From an uncultured Anaeroplasmataceae bacterium (GTDB taxonomy: Bacteria > Bacillota_I > Bacilli_A > Acholeplasmatales > Anaeroplasmataceae): a stretch of DNA of 32,205 nucleotides. The stretch spans positions 1-32,205 of the forward strand of contig CANRFF010000009.1 of assembly GCA_947629825.1 (NCBI GenBank). Direction: 5' to 3'. The notes beneath the pieces were generated by a model, which was not told the origin of the DNA, made no database searches, and was given only the letters and a program-made list of their open reading frames with translations. Below are positions 1 through 7,593 of this stretch, piece by piece (positions within the stretch are counted from its first letter, which is position 1; each line of letters opens with the position of its first letter). Both the position numbers and the translations under genes were made by a program.

Positions 1-98
1 ATATCATGCCAATTGTAATTTTATTTACTTTTAATTATTTTTTTATTCCGTGTCTACTTGACAAGGGTCAGTTCAAATTCTTCGGGCTTTTTATTTTT

Positions 99-141
99 TG
101 TCGATTTTGGAAAAACGAATGTTTTTTCTATTTTTGTCGAA
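99..141 (+). promoter_or_regulatory. Two Spo0A-box-like sites upstream of spoIIAA
   Basis: An exact copy of the Spo0A box core TGTCGAA lies at 135-141 and a one-mismatch copy (TGTCGAT) at 99-105, 36 bp apart on the same strand. In Bacillus, phosphorylated Spo0A binds such boxes to activate spoIIA, spoIIE and spoIIG. The downstream box ends just before the possible -35 element at 146-151, the geometry expected for an activator. That Spo0A acts here is inference. Confidence 0.45.
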
Positions 142-145
142 AGCG

Positions 146-174
146 TAGGCAGCCTTTGAAATCTATTTTATAAT
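146..174 (+). promoter_or_regulatory. Possible spoIIAA promoter
   Basis: TATAAT at 169-174 is preceded by TAGGCA at 146-151 with a 17-bp spacer. The -10 is perfect and the -35 weak, as expected of an activator-dependent promoter. No sigma-H type AGGA...GAAT pair could be found. Transcription would start near 181, very close to the GGTGAT ribosome binding site, so the leader would be very short. Confidence 0.35.
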
Positions 175-193
175 GCTTTCGGTGATCGAATAC

Positions 194-553
194 ATGGGTT
201 TGAGTGTAGGAGTATATGTGAAAAAAGATATTCTCATTTTGCGCTTGAAAGGAGAGTTGGATGACGTTTCGGTTTCGGATTTGCGGATGAGGGTATCCCG
301 CTATATCGAAGATTATAAAATAATGCATCTGGTAGTGAATATGAAAGAACTTTCTTTTCTGGATTCTTCCGGGATCGGTTTTATCATCGGAAGATATCAT
401 CAGTTAAAAAGAAAAAACGGAGATATTACAATCAGCAATCTCAATGAAAAAGTAGAACGGTTGATTTACATTTCCGGTCTTGCGAAGATTTGCACAATCA
501 GAGAAACGGAAGAAGCCGTACTGTTAACGTTAGGAGGAAAGTCTTATGTATAA
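194..553 (+). CDS. spoIIAA: Anti-sigma-F factor antagonist SpoIIAA
   Basis: STAS-domain anti-anti-sigma factor of the forespore switch. When unphosphorylated it binds SpoIIAB and releases sigma F; SpoIIAB inactivates it by phosphorylating a serine. The phospho-acceptor is visible as Ser58 in LDSSGIGF, the same number as in Bacillus subtilis, and the GELD motif is near residue 20. I chose ATG 194 because GGTGAT lies 7 nt upstream and the resulting 119 aa match the family length (about 117). An in-frame ATG at 173 would add seven residues but lacks a binding site. The gene overlaps spoIIAB by 8 bp. sigF, the usual third gene of this operon, is not downstream. Confidence 0.95.
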   Translation: MGLSVGVYVKKDILILRLKGELDDVSVSDLRMRVSRYIEDYKIMHLVVNMKELSFLDSSGIGFIIGRYHQLKRKNGDITISNLNEKVERLIYISGLAKICTIRETEEAVLLTLGGKSYV

Positions 554-962
554 TGAAATGAGTTTACGTTTTATTTCCAAAAGAAACAACATTATCATTG
601 TTCGGAATATGGTCGGGGCGATGTTGGTGGATCATAACCCGACGCTGACTTTTTTAAATGAGATGAAAACGATTCTTTCCGAGGCCATTACCAACTGTAT
701 TGTTCACGGATATCAGAATCAAGAGGACAAGTATATCGATATGAAAATTGTTTTGGATGATACGAAAGTTTCCGTTTCCATTGAAGATTACGGAGTGGGA
801 ATCGAAGATGTTCATCAGGCCAGAGAACCGCTTTTCACTACCAAACAGGAAGAGGAACGAAGCGGATTGGGATTTACCATTATGGAAATGTTCAGTGATT
901 ATATGGAAGTGGAAAGTACGGTGGGAAAAGGAACCCGACTATATTTTGAAAAGAACTGGTAA
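546..962 (+). CDS. spoIIAB: Anti-sigma F factor and serine kinase SpoIIAB
   Basis: GHKL-family protein kinase that holds sigma F inactive in the predivisional cell and phosphorylates SpoIIAA. Features seen: N box with SEAITNCIVHGY, G1 box DYGVGI, the ATP-lid segment PLFTTKQEEERSGLGFTIME, and Arg20 at the position that contacts sigma F in Bacillus. The length of 138 aa is typical. The ribosome binding site AGGAGG is at 532-537 and translation is coupled to spoIIAA. Only 48 bp separate the stop from spoVAC, so there is no room for sigF or a remnant of it; the sigma factor must be encoded elsewhere. Confidence 0.96.
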   Translation: MYNEMSLRFISKRNNIIIVRNMVGAMLVDHNPTLTFLNEMKTILSEAITNCIVHGYQNQEDKYIDMKIVLDDTKVSVSIEDYGVGIEDVHQAREPLFTTKQEEERSGLGFTIMEMFSDYMEVESTVGKGTRLYFEKNW

Positions 963-966
963 ATTC

Positions 967-995
967 GGATAAAATTTGCAAAAAACGTCATACTA
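967..995 (+). promoter_or_regulatory. Putative sigma-G-type promoter of the spoVA genes
   Basis: CATACTA at 989-995 fits the sigma-G -10 consensus CATnMTA. GGATA at 967-971, 17 bp upstream, is close to the -35 consensus GYATR. The Bacillus spoVA operon is known to be read by sigma G. Here the site fills the short gap between spoIIAB and spoVAC, so the late forespore genes can be expressed separately from the early spoIIA genes. Confidence 0.6.
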
Positions 996-1010
996 AAAAG
1001 GGTGATGAGT

Positions 1011-1460
1011 ATGCAAAAACAACGAGAATATTATCAGAAAATAATAGAAACCAAATATGATTATACCGTGATGCTTAAAAATTTTTTATCGGCATTTATC
1101 GGCGGTGGATTGATTTGTATCCTCGGACAGTTGTTTTATGATTTTTATTTTTCCGTTCTTCATCAAAGCGAAGTTTTATCGGGAACGTATATGACGCTGA
1201 GTATGATTTTCATTTCCGGAATCTTGACGGCCATCGGAATTTACGATCAACTCGGTCAAATTGCCAAATGCGGATTGGCGATTCCGATTACCGGATTTGC
1301 GAATGCGGCGGTTTGTTCGGCGATGGAATATCATAAAGAAGGGCTGATTCTGGGCATTGGTGCCAACTGTTTAAAATTGGCCGGAAGCGTTTTGGTTTTG
1401 GGAACGACCAGTGCGGTGATTGTGGCTACGATTCGCTACTTGTTCGAGGTGGTTATATGA
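1011..1460 (+). CDS. spoVAC: Stage V sporulation protein SpoVAC
   Basis: Inner spore membrane channel component, needed for dipicolinic acid uptake during sporulation and release during germination. It is a small polytopic protein with Gly-rich helices typical of the family: FIGGGLICILGQ near residues 28-39 and ITGFANAAVCSAMEYHKEG in the middle. The start is taken as ATG 1011, with AAAGGGTGAT just upstream; GTG 1002 and ATG 1005 are too close to that site. This gives 149 aa, the same as Bacillus SpoVAC within one residue. The stop overlaps the spoVAD start by 4 bp. Confidence 0.94.
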   Translation: MQKQREYYQKIIETKYDYTVMLKNFLSAFIGGGLICILGQLFYDFYFSVLHQSEVLSGTYMTLSMIFISGILTAIGIYDQLGQIAKCGLAIPITGFANAAVCSAMEYHKEGLILGIGANCLKLAGSVLVLGTTSAVIVATIRYLFEVVI

Positions 1461-2434
1461 ATTTCAGACTTGATCGTGTCTTTTTAAAAAACAGTTCCGT
1501 CGTTGCCGGTGATTTGGAGGGGTGTGGTCCTTTAAAAGAATATTTCGATTCGATTGATGAATGTAAAGATGCCTGTTTTGAAAACAGTGAAATCGATATG
1601 TTATCCAAATCGATTGATATTTTACTGGAAAAAATGAACTGGAAAATCGAAGATATTTCGCTTGCGATCGGTGGAGAACTTTCCAATCAGTTGACGACCA
1701 CCAGTTATACGTTCCGGCGACTGCCCGTCAGTCTGATTGGGGTTTATGCGGCGTGTTCGACCATTACGTTATCGATGGGAGTGGCTTCTTTACTGATCAG
1801 TGGGAAAAATATCGACAATGCGTTGGTTTTTACGTCCAGTCACAACCAGTCTGCCGAACGGCAATTCAGAAATCCGGTCGAATACGGTGGGCCGAAAGAA
1901 GATACGCAAACCTTTACTTCGACGATTGCCGCTTCTTGTCTTTTGACTGCCGAACCTTCGAAAATTCAGGTGAAGTCGTTTACGCTGGGAAAGGTGATCG
2001 ATGTCGGTTTTACCAATGCTTATGATTACGGAAGGGCCATGATGCCGGCGGCTTTGGAAACGTTGTTGGAACATTTTCATCAAATGAAAACGACTCCCAA
2101 AGATTATGATTTGGTACTGACGGGGGATTTGTCCCGGTTCGGTGCCAAATTACTGCAGACCGAACTCGAAAAAGAATTTCGGGAAGTTTACAATTACGAA
2201 GATTGCGGATTATTGCTTTATGATACGGATCGTCAGAATGTTTTGGCCGGTGGAAGCGGTCCGGGTACTTCCGCTGCGGTATTGCTTGCTTATGTAAAAA
2301 AGCGAATGGAAGAGGGCGGTTTTCACAGAGTGTTATTATGTGCGACCGGTGCGCTTTTGAATCCGACGATGGTGAATCAAAAAAATTCGATTCCCTGCAT
2401 TGCGCATGCGATTGAATTAGAGGTGACGAAATGA
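1457..2434 (+). CDS. spoVAD: Stage V sporulation protein SpoVAD
   Basis: Thiolase-fold protein of the SpoVA complex that binds dipicolinic acid at the inner spore membrane. Seen: the thiolase-like Cys100 in GVYAACST, the segment SSHNQSAERQFRNPVEYG that is hallmark of SpoVAD, and the Gly-rich C-terminal GSGPGTSAAVL. The length of 325 aa is slightly below the Bacillus protein (338). It sits between spoVAC and spoVAE with 4-bp overlaps on both sides, so the three are one translational unit. SpoVAA, SpoVAB and SpoVAF are not present here; a core C-D-E set is common in clostridia-like genomes. Confidence 0.97.
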   Translation: MNFRLDRVFLKNSSVVAGDLEGCGPLKEYFDSIDECKDACFENSEIDMLSKSIDILLEKMNWKIEDISLAIGGELSNQLTTTSYTFRRLPVSLIGVYAACSTITLSMGVASLLISGKNIDNALVFTSSHNQSAERQFRNPVEYGGPKEDTQTFTSTIAASCLLTAEPSKIQVKSFTLGKVIDVGFTNAYDYGRAMMPAALETLLEHFHQMKTTPKDYDLVLTGDLSRFGAKLLQTELEKEFREVYNYEDCGLLLYDTDRQNVLAGGSGPGTSAAVLLAYVKKRMEEGGFHRVLLCATGALLNPTMVNQKNSIPCIAHAIELEVTK

Positions 2435-2781
2435 TTTATGTTTATGCGTTTTTGATTGGCGGAGCGATTTGTGCTTTGGCGGAGATGTTGAAAGATTTTT
2501 TTCGTTTGACGGTGGGTCATATGACGGTATTGTTCGTCAGTTTGGGTACCCTTTTGGACTTTGGAAATTTTTATGATCGCCTGATTCAAATATCCGGAGC
2601 CGGAGCGATGCTTCCGATTACCGGTTTCGGACATTCGCTGGTGCATGCGGCGTTGGCAAGTGCGAAAGAGCAGGGCTGGATCGGTATTTTGACGGGAATC
2701 TACGGAAAAACTTCCGCAGGTATTGCGTTTGTCTTTGTCTTTGCGGTTTTTATCGGAATGTTATTTCGGCCAAAAAAATAA
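2431..2781 (+). CDS. spoVAE: Stage V sporulation protein SpoVAE
   Basis: Small membrane protein of the SpoVA channel, corresponding to Bacillus SpoVAEB (same 116-aa length). It shows hydrophobic helices at both ends and the family's central LPITGFGHSLVHAAL segment near residues 54-68, which also resembles the matching region of SpoVAC. The start overlaps the spoVAD stop by 4 bp. A strong terminator whose first arm lies in the last codons closes the operon. Confidence 0.95.
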   Translation: MIYVYAFLIGGAICALAEMLKDFFRLTVGHMTVLFVSLGTLLDFGNFYDRLIQISGAGAMLPITGFGHSLVHAALASAKEQGWIGILTGIYGKTSAGIAFVFVFAVFIGMLFRPKK

Positions 2782-2798
2782 AATTTTTGGCTTTTTTT
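2769..2798 (+). terminator. Rho-independent terminator of the spoVA operon
   Basis: GCCAAAAA (2769-2776) pairs with TTTTTGGC (2784-2791) around a 7-nt loop and is followed by seven T. The left arm is inside the spoVAE coding end. Confidence 0.85.
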
Positions 2799-2813
2799 AT
2801 GGCAAAATCGGGA

Positions 2814-2841
2814 TATACAACTTTGAAAAATATGATATAAT
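2814..2841 (+). promoter_or_regulatory. Promoter of the CPBP protease gene
   Basis: TATACA (2814-2819), a 16-bp spacer and TATAAT (2836-2841) resemble a housekeeping sigma-A promoter. It lies 20 bp upstream of the start codon, leaving a short leader with an AAAGGATGTGAT binding site. Confidence 0.55.
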
Positions 2842-2861
2842 GAAAAAAAGGATGTGATCTT

Positions 2862-3638
2862 ATGGATGAAGAACTTCGTCAGAAAAACAGTCGGGTCCTT
2901 GCGGTTGTTTTTTATTTTTTTATGACCTTTATCGGAAGCGCTCTGTTGATGATTGTTTTCGGTGCCGTTTATGCCAAAATCCGCAATCTTTCTTTTATGC
3001 AACTTTACGAAAGTCTGACGGCGACGGATTTCGACGGATTTTCCGACGAGATGAAAAAAGCATATTCGATCGTCACGGGGGTGGGGAATATGCTGGGATA
3101 TCTTTTGATGTTCATCGGGATTACTTTCTGGATGCGGTTTGATTTGAAAAAAGATTTCATCGACGGGAAGAACCGCAAAGGATTCTTATGTCTTTTTGCC
3201 GTCATCAGTGCGATTCTTTTTTACGGAATTACATTTGTGATTGACAATTACTGTATCGCTCCGTTTGTCGGTGTTTCGGAAAATCAGAAGACGATTGAAC
3301 TTTCGATCGCAAACGGTGGAGCGGTCTGGATGTTTTTTGCGGTGGTTGTGTTTGCTCCGGTGGTAGAAGAGTTGATTTATCGGAAAGCCATCTTCAAATT
3401 TTTGGAAAAAAAGAATATTGTTTTTTCTTATGTGGTTTCCGTTTTTTGTTTTACGCTTCCTCATATGTTGACAACGAATTTCAATCCGCCGTCGGAGTGG
3501 TTTCTGTTGTGTATTCCTTATTTTGTCAGCGGAATTCTGTTGGCGGGAATTTATCATTTGTCGGGAAAAAATATGTTTGTCAGTTGGTTTGTGCATTTTA
3601 TGAATAATTTGTTGGCGTTTATTTTACTTTTTGTTTGA
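2862..3638 (+). CDS. CPBP-family intramembrane metalloprotease
   Basis: Member of the CAAX protease / bacteriocin-processing (CPBP, Abi) family of membrane-embedded proteases. Family motifs are present: EEXXXR as EELIYRKAIF near residue 170, the second motif with His in FCFTLPHML, and the third in HFMNNLLAF near the C-terminus. At least six hydrophobic helices are evident, beginning with VVFYFFMTFIGSALL. The length of 258 aa is normal. It heads a small group with the flavin reductase-like and dipeptidase genes. The substrate is unknown; members serve in immunity to peptides, protein processing or regulation. Confidence 0.85.
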   Translation: MDEELRQKNSRVLAVVFYFFMTFIGSALLMIVFGAVYAKIRNLSFMQLYESLTATDFDGFSDEMKKAYSIVTGVGNMLGYLLMFIGITFWMRFDLKKDFIDGKNRKGFLCLFAVISAILFYGITFVIDNYCIAPFVGVSENQKTIELSIANGGAVWMFFAVVVFAPVVEELIYRKAIFKFLEKKNIVFSYVVSVFCFTLPHMLTTNFNPPSEWFLLCIPYFVSGILLAGIYHLSGKNMFVSWFVHFMNNLLAFILLFV

Positions 3639-3652
3639 TGAGGAGGATTTTT

Positions 3653-4177
3653 ATGCTTAGAAAAGATTTAAAAGATTATTCCGAAAACATTTTCGAAGAA
3701 CTGCAGAATAAATTTGCGATTGTTACCGCAGGAGACAAAACTTCCGGTTTTAATGCGTTGACGGCTTCTTGGGGCGGAATCGGTGTTTTATGGAGTAAAA
3801 AAGTGGCGTTTGTTTTTATTAAAAAGAATCGGTATACGCATCAATTTACCGAAAAGAGTTTGGCAATTACCCTTTCTTTTTTGCCTGATCGCTATGCCAA
3901 GGCCAAAGAGATTATGGGAACGACCAGTGGTAAAGATGTCGATAAATGGAAGTTGTCAGGGCTTCATTTGACGTATGATCCGGATTTTGACGGAGCCTAT
4001 GTTACGGAAGCGGACTATGTGTTCAAAACGAAAAAAATATATGCGATTGATTTGGCGGTGGAATCGTTGCCGGAAGAAATCAAAAAAAGGTACTATCGGA
4101 CCGAACCCGAGCATACGATGTATGTATGTGAAATCAAACAATTTTTGGTAAAGGAAGATGTGGATGAAATACATTGA
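3653..4177 (+). CDS. Flavin reductase-like FMN-binding protein
   Basis: Split-barrel flavoprotein of the flavin reductase/flavoredoxin family. It shows the usual N-terminal pattern (AIVTAG, then NALTASWGGIGVLWSKK), in which Asn and Thr residues contact FMN, followed by the segment with KNRYT and the middle motif MGTTSGKDVDKW. The start is ATG 3653, with AGGAGG at 3641-3646; upstream TTG and ATG codons precede or overlap that site. The length is 174 aa. The end overlaps the dipeptidase start by 14 bp, so the two are co-translated. The physiological substrate cannot be read from the sequence; a general NAD(P)H-flavin oxidoreductase role is likely. Confidence 0.85.
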   Translation: MLRKDLKDYSENIFEELQNKFAIVTAGDKTSGFNALTASWGGIGVLWSKKVAFVFIKKNRYTHQFTEKSLAITLSFLPDRYAKAKEIMGTTSGKDVDKWKLSGLHLTYDPDFDGAYVTEADYVFKTKKIYAIDLAVESLPEEIKKRYYRTEPEHTMYVCEIKQFLVKEDVDEIH

Positions 4178-5138
4178 TTTGCATTGTGATACGATTGGCC
4201 GGATGTATGAGGCCCAAAAAGACGATCATCTGAAAAATGCGGCGCTTCAGGTCAATTTGGAATTTTTGAAACGGGGGAACTGTCTGTTACAGTGTTTTGC
4301 GATGTATGTACCGTTTCATGTTCCCAATCCTTTTGAAACTTGTATGGATATGATTGATTGTTATTACCGCCAAATCGAACAAAATGCCGATATGATTCGT
4401 CCGGTTTTGAACAAAGAAGATCTTTTCAAAAACGAACGGGAAGGAAAAATATCCGCCCTATTGACCATAGAAGAAGGCGGAGTCGTCAAAAATCATTTGT
4501 CTTTTTTACGGGATTTTCATCGGTTGGGGGTCAGAATGATTTGTCTCAACTGGAATTTCGTAAACGGAATCGGACATCCGAATGTTACGGTTTCAAAAGA
4601 CGGCAAAGTCAATGATCGGATTCCGAATACGGAAGAAGGTCTGACGGAGTTCGGTTTTATGATGGTGAGGGAAATGAATCGGCTGAGAATGATTGTCGAT
4701 GTTTCGCATCTTTCGGATAAAGGGTTTTATGATGTGATTCAGACCTCCGCTTTTCCGATTGTTGCCAGTCATTCCAATGCCCGAGGGGTTTGTTCTCACG
4801 TCCGCAATCTGACCGATGAGATGATTTTATTGCTTGCGAAAAAAGGCGGTGTGATGGGAATGAATTTCTGTGCCGATTTTTTGGATGATGATGTTGAGCG
4901 GGGAAAAAATACGATTGACTGTGTCATTCGGCATATGAAATACATTCGTGCTTTGGCGGGAATCGATGTTTTGGCGTTGGGAACGGATTTCGACGGAATC
5001 GATCCGGAAATCGAAATGAAAAATGCTTCGATGATGCCTCGGTTGTTTCAGAGGATGAAAGAAGAAGGATTTACCGACGAAGAGATTGAAAAAGTCGCAT
5101 ATAAAAATTTTTTACGGGTGATGCAAGCCGTATTATAA
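4164..5138 (+). CDS. Membrane dipeptidase-like peptidase, family M19
   Basis: Zinc-dependent dipeptidase of the amidohydrolase fold, renal dipeptidase family. Metal ligands are visible in order: DLHCDT near the N-terminus, LTIEEGG (bridging Glu), VDVSHLS, VASHSNARG, and GTDFDG near residue 275. It has 324 aa and no signal peptide, so it probably acts in the cytosol on dipeptides, possibly D-amino-acid-containing ones. ATG 4164 is preferred because AAGGAAG ends 6 nt upstream; ATG 4158 abuts that site. The gene is followed directly by a terminator shared with the convergent MgtC-like gene. Confidence 0.92.
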   Translation: MKYIDLHCDTIGRMYEAQKDDHLKNAALQVNLEFLKRGNCLLQCFAMYVPFHVPNPFETCMDMIDCYYRQIEQNADMIRPVLNKEDLFKNEREGKISALLTIEEGGVVKNHLSFLRDFHRLGVRMICLNWNFVNGIGHPNVTVSKDGKVNDRIPNTEEGLTEFGFMMVREMNRLRMIVDVSHLSDKGFYDVIQTSAFPIVASHSNARGVCSHVRNLTDEMILLLAKKGGVMGMNFCADFLDDDVERGKNTIDCVIRHMKYIRALAGIDVLALGTDFDGIDPEIEMKNASMMPRLFQRMKEEGFTDEEIEKVAYKNFLRVMQAVL

Positions 5139-5140
5139 AG

Positions 5141-5169
5141 AAAAAAGCGTCCGGACGGACGTTTTTTTT
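5141..5169. terminator. Bidirectional terminator between the dipeptidase and mgtC-like genes
   Basis: CGTCC (5148-5152) and GGACG (5157-5161) form a hairpin with loop GGAC. A run of eight T follows on the plus strand, and six A precede it, giving a T tract on the minus strand. Confidence 0.75.
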
Positions 5170-5902
5170 AATAAATTTCTTCAACATAATTGACATAAGA
5201 TAAGTCGGAAATCATTTTCAGAACTTGTAAATGATCTCTGGCTTTTCGGTCTTTCGAACGGATGCCGATCGAATAAACACTGAGTCCGGAAGAGGCGTAC
5301 GCCGGATTGTGTTCGATTCCGATGATGGTGAATCCTTCCTGTCTCATAAAATTGACGAATTCTTTTAAGTTTTCTCTTTTTGCAAATTCGATATGAAGTT
5401 CCATATAGTATAATTTTTTGGTTACTTTTTTTTCGATGTGCGGTAAGATTGCCAAAACGATACCCATCAGGATCGTACTGAAAATCGCCAAGGTAAAAAA
5501 TCCGCTTCCGATGGCCAATCCCAAACAGGCACTTGCCCAAAGTCCCGCAGCGGTGGTCAAACCGCGGATTCTGTTTCGGGAAGTAATCAAAATGGCTCCG
5601 GCTCCCAGAAAACCGATTCCGGAAATCACTTGCGCTCCCAATCTTGCCGTATCGGTGGATTGGGTCTGTACCATCAGAAATTCGTTGGTATACATTGCGA
5701 TGGTGGCTCCCAAGCAGACGATGATATAGGTACGGAATCCGGCAGGTTGATGTCTTTTGGTTCTTTCATATCCCAAAATTCCGCCGCACAAAAGCGCCAA
5801 CAGAAGTCTTACGACGACGCCCAAAAAGGAAATTCCTTCCAGTTGTTCCCATCCCAACAATTCAATCAACGGGTCTGTTCCGATTAAATCTGCCAAAAAC
5901 AT
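5168..5902 (-). CDS. MgtC/SapB family membrane protein
   Basis: Polytopic membrane protein of the MgtC/SapB family. The family core is visible: LLCGGILGYERTKRHQPAG near residues 37-55, then FRTYIIVCLGATIAM, and ISGIGFLGAGAIL with GLTTAAGLWASACLGLAIG. The C-terminal 90 residues form a soluble ACT-like domain. The length of 244 aa is typical. MgtC proteins are known for roles in magnesium limitation, in part through F-type ATPase or phosphate transport, but SapB-type members in Firmicutes are mostly uncharacterised. The ribosome binding site AGAGGTGA precedes ATG on the minus strand, and a strong promoter lies just upstream. Confidence 0.9.
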   Translation of the reverse strand: MFLADLIGTDPLIELLGWEQLEGISFLGVVVRLLLALLCGGILGYERTKRHQPAGFRTYIIVCLGATIAMYTNEFLMVQTQSTDTARLGAQVISGIGFLGAGAILITSRNRIRGLTTAAGLWASACLGLAIGSGFFTLAIFSTILMGIVLAILPHIEKKVTKKLYYMELHIEFAKRENLKEFVNFMRQEGFTIIGIEHNPAYASSGLSVYSIGIRSKDRKARDHLQVLKMISDLSYVNYVEEIY

Positions 5903-5922
5903 AGTTTCACCTCTTGATTCAA

Positions 5923-5951
5923 ATTATATCATATGTTTTTCCCGTTGTCTA
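5923..5951 (-). promoter_or_regulatory. Promoter of the mgtC-like gene
   Basis: Read on the minus strand: TAGACA (complement of 5946-5951), a 17-bp spacer and TATAAT (complement of 5923-5928) with an extended TG one base upstream of the -10. This is a near-consensus housekeeping promoter with a leader of about 15 nt. Confidence 0.75.
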
Positions 5952-6004
5952 AAAAAATCGGAAAAACACGAAAAATATCCTTGGAAAATTTTTAAAGAAT
6001 GTAG

Positions 6005-6032
6005 TCTATTTGTTTTTTTCGATACATATACT
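6005..6032 (+). promoter_or_regulatory. Possible sigma-E-type promoter of spoIVA
   Basis: CATATACT at 6025-6032 agrees at six of eight positions with the sigma-E -10 consensus CATACAhT. A weak -35 (TCTATTT, 6005-6011) lies 13 bp upstream. Bacillus spoIVA is expressed in the mother cell by sigma E, which makes the match plausible, but the site is weak. The rest of 5903-6059 shows no other signal apart from the divergent mgtC-like promoter. Confidence 0.35.
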
Positions 6033-6059
6033 ACTGGTGATAAAAAGGGAGGAAATAAT

Positions 6060-7529
6060 ATGAATGAAGAAGCGTTAATGAATCTTTCCAATCGAATGCA
6101 AAATGATTTTTATGTAGGAGTGGTCGGTAGTGTACGGAGTGGAAAATCGACATTTATCAATTCGTTTTTCAAATTGATGGTTTTGCCGAATATTCATGAT
6201 GAATTTTTAAAACATAAAATTGTTGATGAATTGCCACAATCGGCTGCCGGTAAACAAATTATGACGGTTGAACCAAAATTTGTTCCTTCCACCTCTTTAG
6301 AATTAGATATCAATGATACCAAATTGACATTGCGTTTTGTAGATTGTGTTGGAGAAATCATTCCTTCAAGTGAGGGGTATGGGAATGATTCGGAGCCGAG
6401 ATTGGTAAAAACTCCTTGGTACGACGAGGCGATTCCGTTTAAAGAAGCGGCGTCAATCGGAACGGAAAAAGTGATTTACAATCATTCCAATTTGGGAGTT
6501 TATGTGACTTCGGACGGAAGTTTCGGAGAATTCAAACGGTATGAATATGAAGCCGTCGAAGAACGACTGATACCGAAAATGAAAGAAATGAATAAGCCGT
6601 TTGTCATTGTACTGAATACCAAAGATCCGAAAAGTTCTCAGGCGGAAAAACTTTCCAAAAGTCTGGAAGAAAAATACGGCGTCAGCGTCGTTTGTCTTTC
6701 GGCGGTCAATATGACACAAGAAGATTGCAATCGTGTTTTGGATAAAGCATTGTCGGAATTCCCGATTGCCGATTTGGAAATTTCTTTACCGGATTATATT
6801 GAAGTGATCGGGGAAGATATTTCATTGAAAAAAGAAATTATGGATACGATTTCGAATGTGGAAAACAAGTATAAAAAAGTCAAAGACGTACAGCACATCT
6901 GTGAAGAATTGAAATCCAGCAATCTGTTTTCCGGTGTCAAATTGGAATTGTTGGAAGTTTCCACCGGTACGGCTTCGATCGTGTTGGATCTGGATGCGTC
7001 CAAATATCAGGAAATCGTTTCGGAACTGTTGGGCAATCATGCGGAAAGTCGGGCGGACTTCATCGAATATCTCTATAAGAGTCGCAAGGCCAACGAGGTT
7101 TATGAACAAGTCAAAACGGCCATCGAAGAAGCCAAACAGACGGGATACGGAGTTTCGATTCCGAGAGTGGAAGATATGAAGTTATTGGCTCCGACGGTGA
7201 TCAAGAAAAACGGAATGTATGGTGTGAAATTGGCCGCTCAAGCTCCTTGTATTCATATGATTGCGGTGAATGTGGAAAGTTCTTTTACGCCGATTATCGG
7301 TTCTGAGGAACAATCCAAGATGTTGATTGACAGTTTCCATATGGACGAAGACAATACCGAAGAGATGTGGAATAAAGAATTCTTCGGAAGAAAACTTTTC
7401 GATATTGTCAACGACGGAATGAAATCCAAAATCTATCATATGCCGGATCGTTCGAAAGAAAAAATCAAATCGGTATTGGATAAAATGATGAATTCCAATC
7501 ATAACAGCCTCATTGCGATTATCTTATAA
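6060..7529 (+). CDS. spoIVA: Spore coat morphogenetic ATPase SpoIVA
   Basis: Mother-cell ATPase that polymerises on the forespore surface and forms the base on which the coat assembles. Seen: N-terminal Walker A GSVRSGKST at residues 23-31, a GTPase-like domain with VDCVG and VLNTKDP, and the conserved C-terminal end SLIAIIL that anchors the protein at the forespore membrane. The length of 489 aa matches Bacillus SpoIVA (492). The start is ATG 6060, with GGGAGG upstream; the frame is open for another 300 bp upstream, but that stretch runs antisense to the mgtC-like gene and lacks the family pattern. The gene is monocistronic and ends at a terminator. Confidence 0.97.
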   Translation: MNEEALMNLSNRMQNDFYVGVVGSVRSGKSTFINSFFKLMVLPNIHDEFLKHKIVDELPQSAAGKQIMTVEPKFVPSTSLELDINDTKLTLRFVDCVGEIIPSSEGYGNDSEPRLVKTPWYDEAIPFKEAASIGTEKVIYNHSNLGVYVTSDGSFGEFKRYEYEAVEERLIPKMKEMNKPFVIVLNTKDPKSSQAEKLSKSLEEKYGVSVVCLSAVNMTQEDCNRVLDKALSEFPIADLEISLPDYIEVIGEDISLKKEIMDTISNVENKYKKVKDVQHICEELKSSNLFSGVKLELLEVSTGTASIVLDLDASKYQEIVSELLGNHAESRADFIEYLYKSRKANEVYEQVKTAIEEAKQTGYGVSIPRVEDMKLLAPTVIKKNGMYGVKLAAQAPCIHMIAVNVESSFTPIIGSEEQSKMLIDSFHMDEDNTEEMWNKEFFGRKLFDIVNDGMKSKIYHMPDRSKEKIKSVLDKMMNSNHNSLIAIIL

Positions 7530-7530
7530 A

Positions 7531-7556
7531 ATGCCAAAATTTTGGCATTTTTTTTA
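7531..7556 (+). terminator. Rho-independent terminator of spoIVA
   Basis: Perfect 18-nt palindrome ATGCCAAAATTTTGGCAT (7531-7548) whose final T begins a run of eight T. Confidence 0.88.
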
Positions 7557-7593
7557 TAAAAAAGTTTTTATTCCATAAAAATTAAAAAAATAA

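Noticed and set aside
58-63. TTGACA upstream of spoIIAA as a -35 element
   Set aside because: No -10-like sequence lies 16-18 bp downstream, so no promoter is called from it.
5757-6059. In-frame N-terminal extension of SpoIVA by about 100 residues
   Set aside because: The extension runs antisense to the mgtC-like gene, has no ribosome binding site, and SpoIVA proteins begin where ATG 6060 does.
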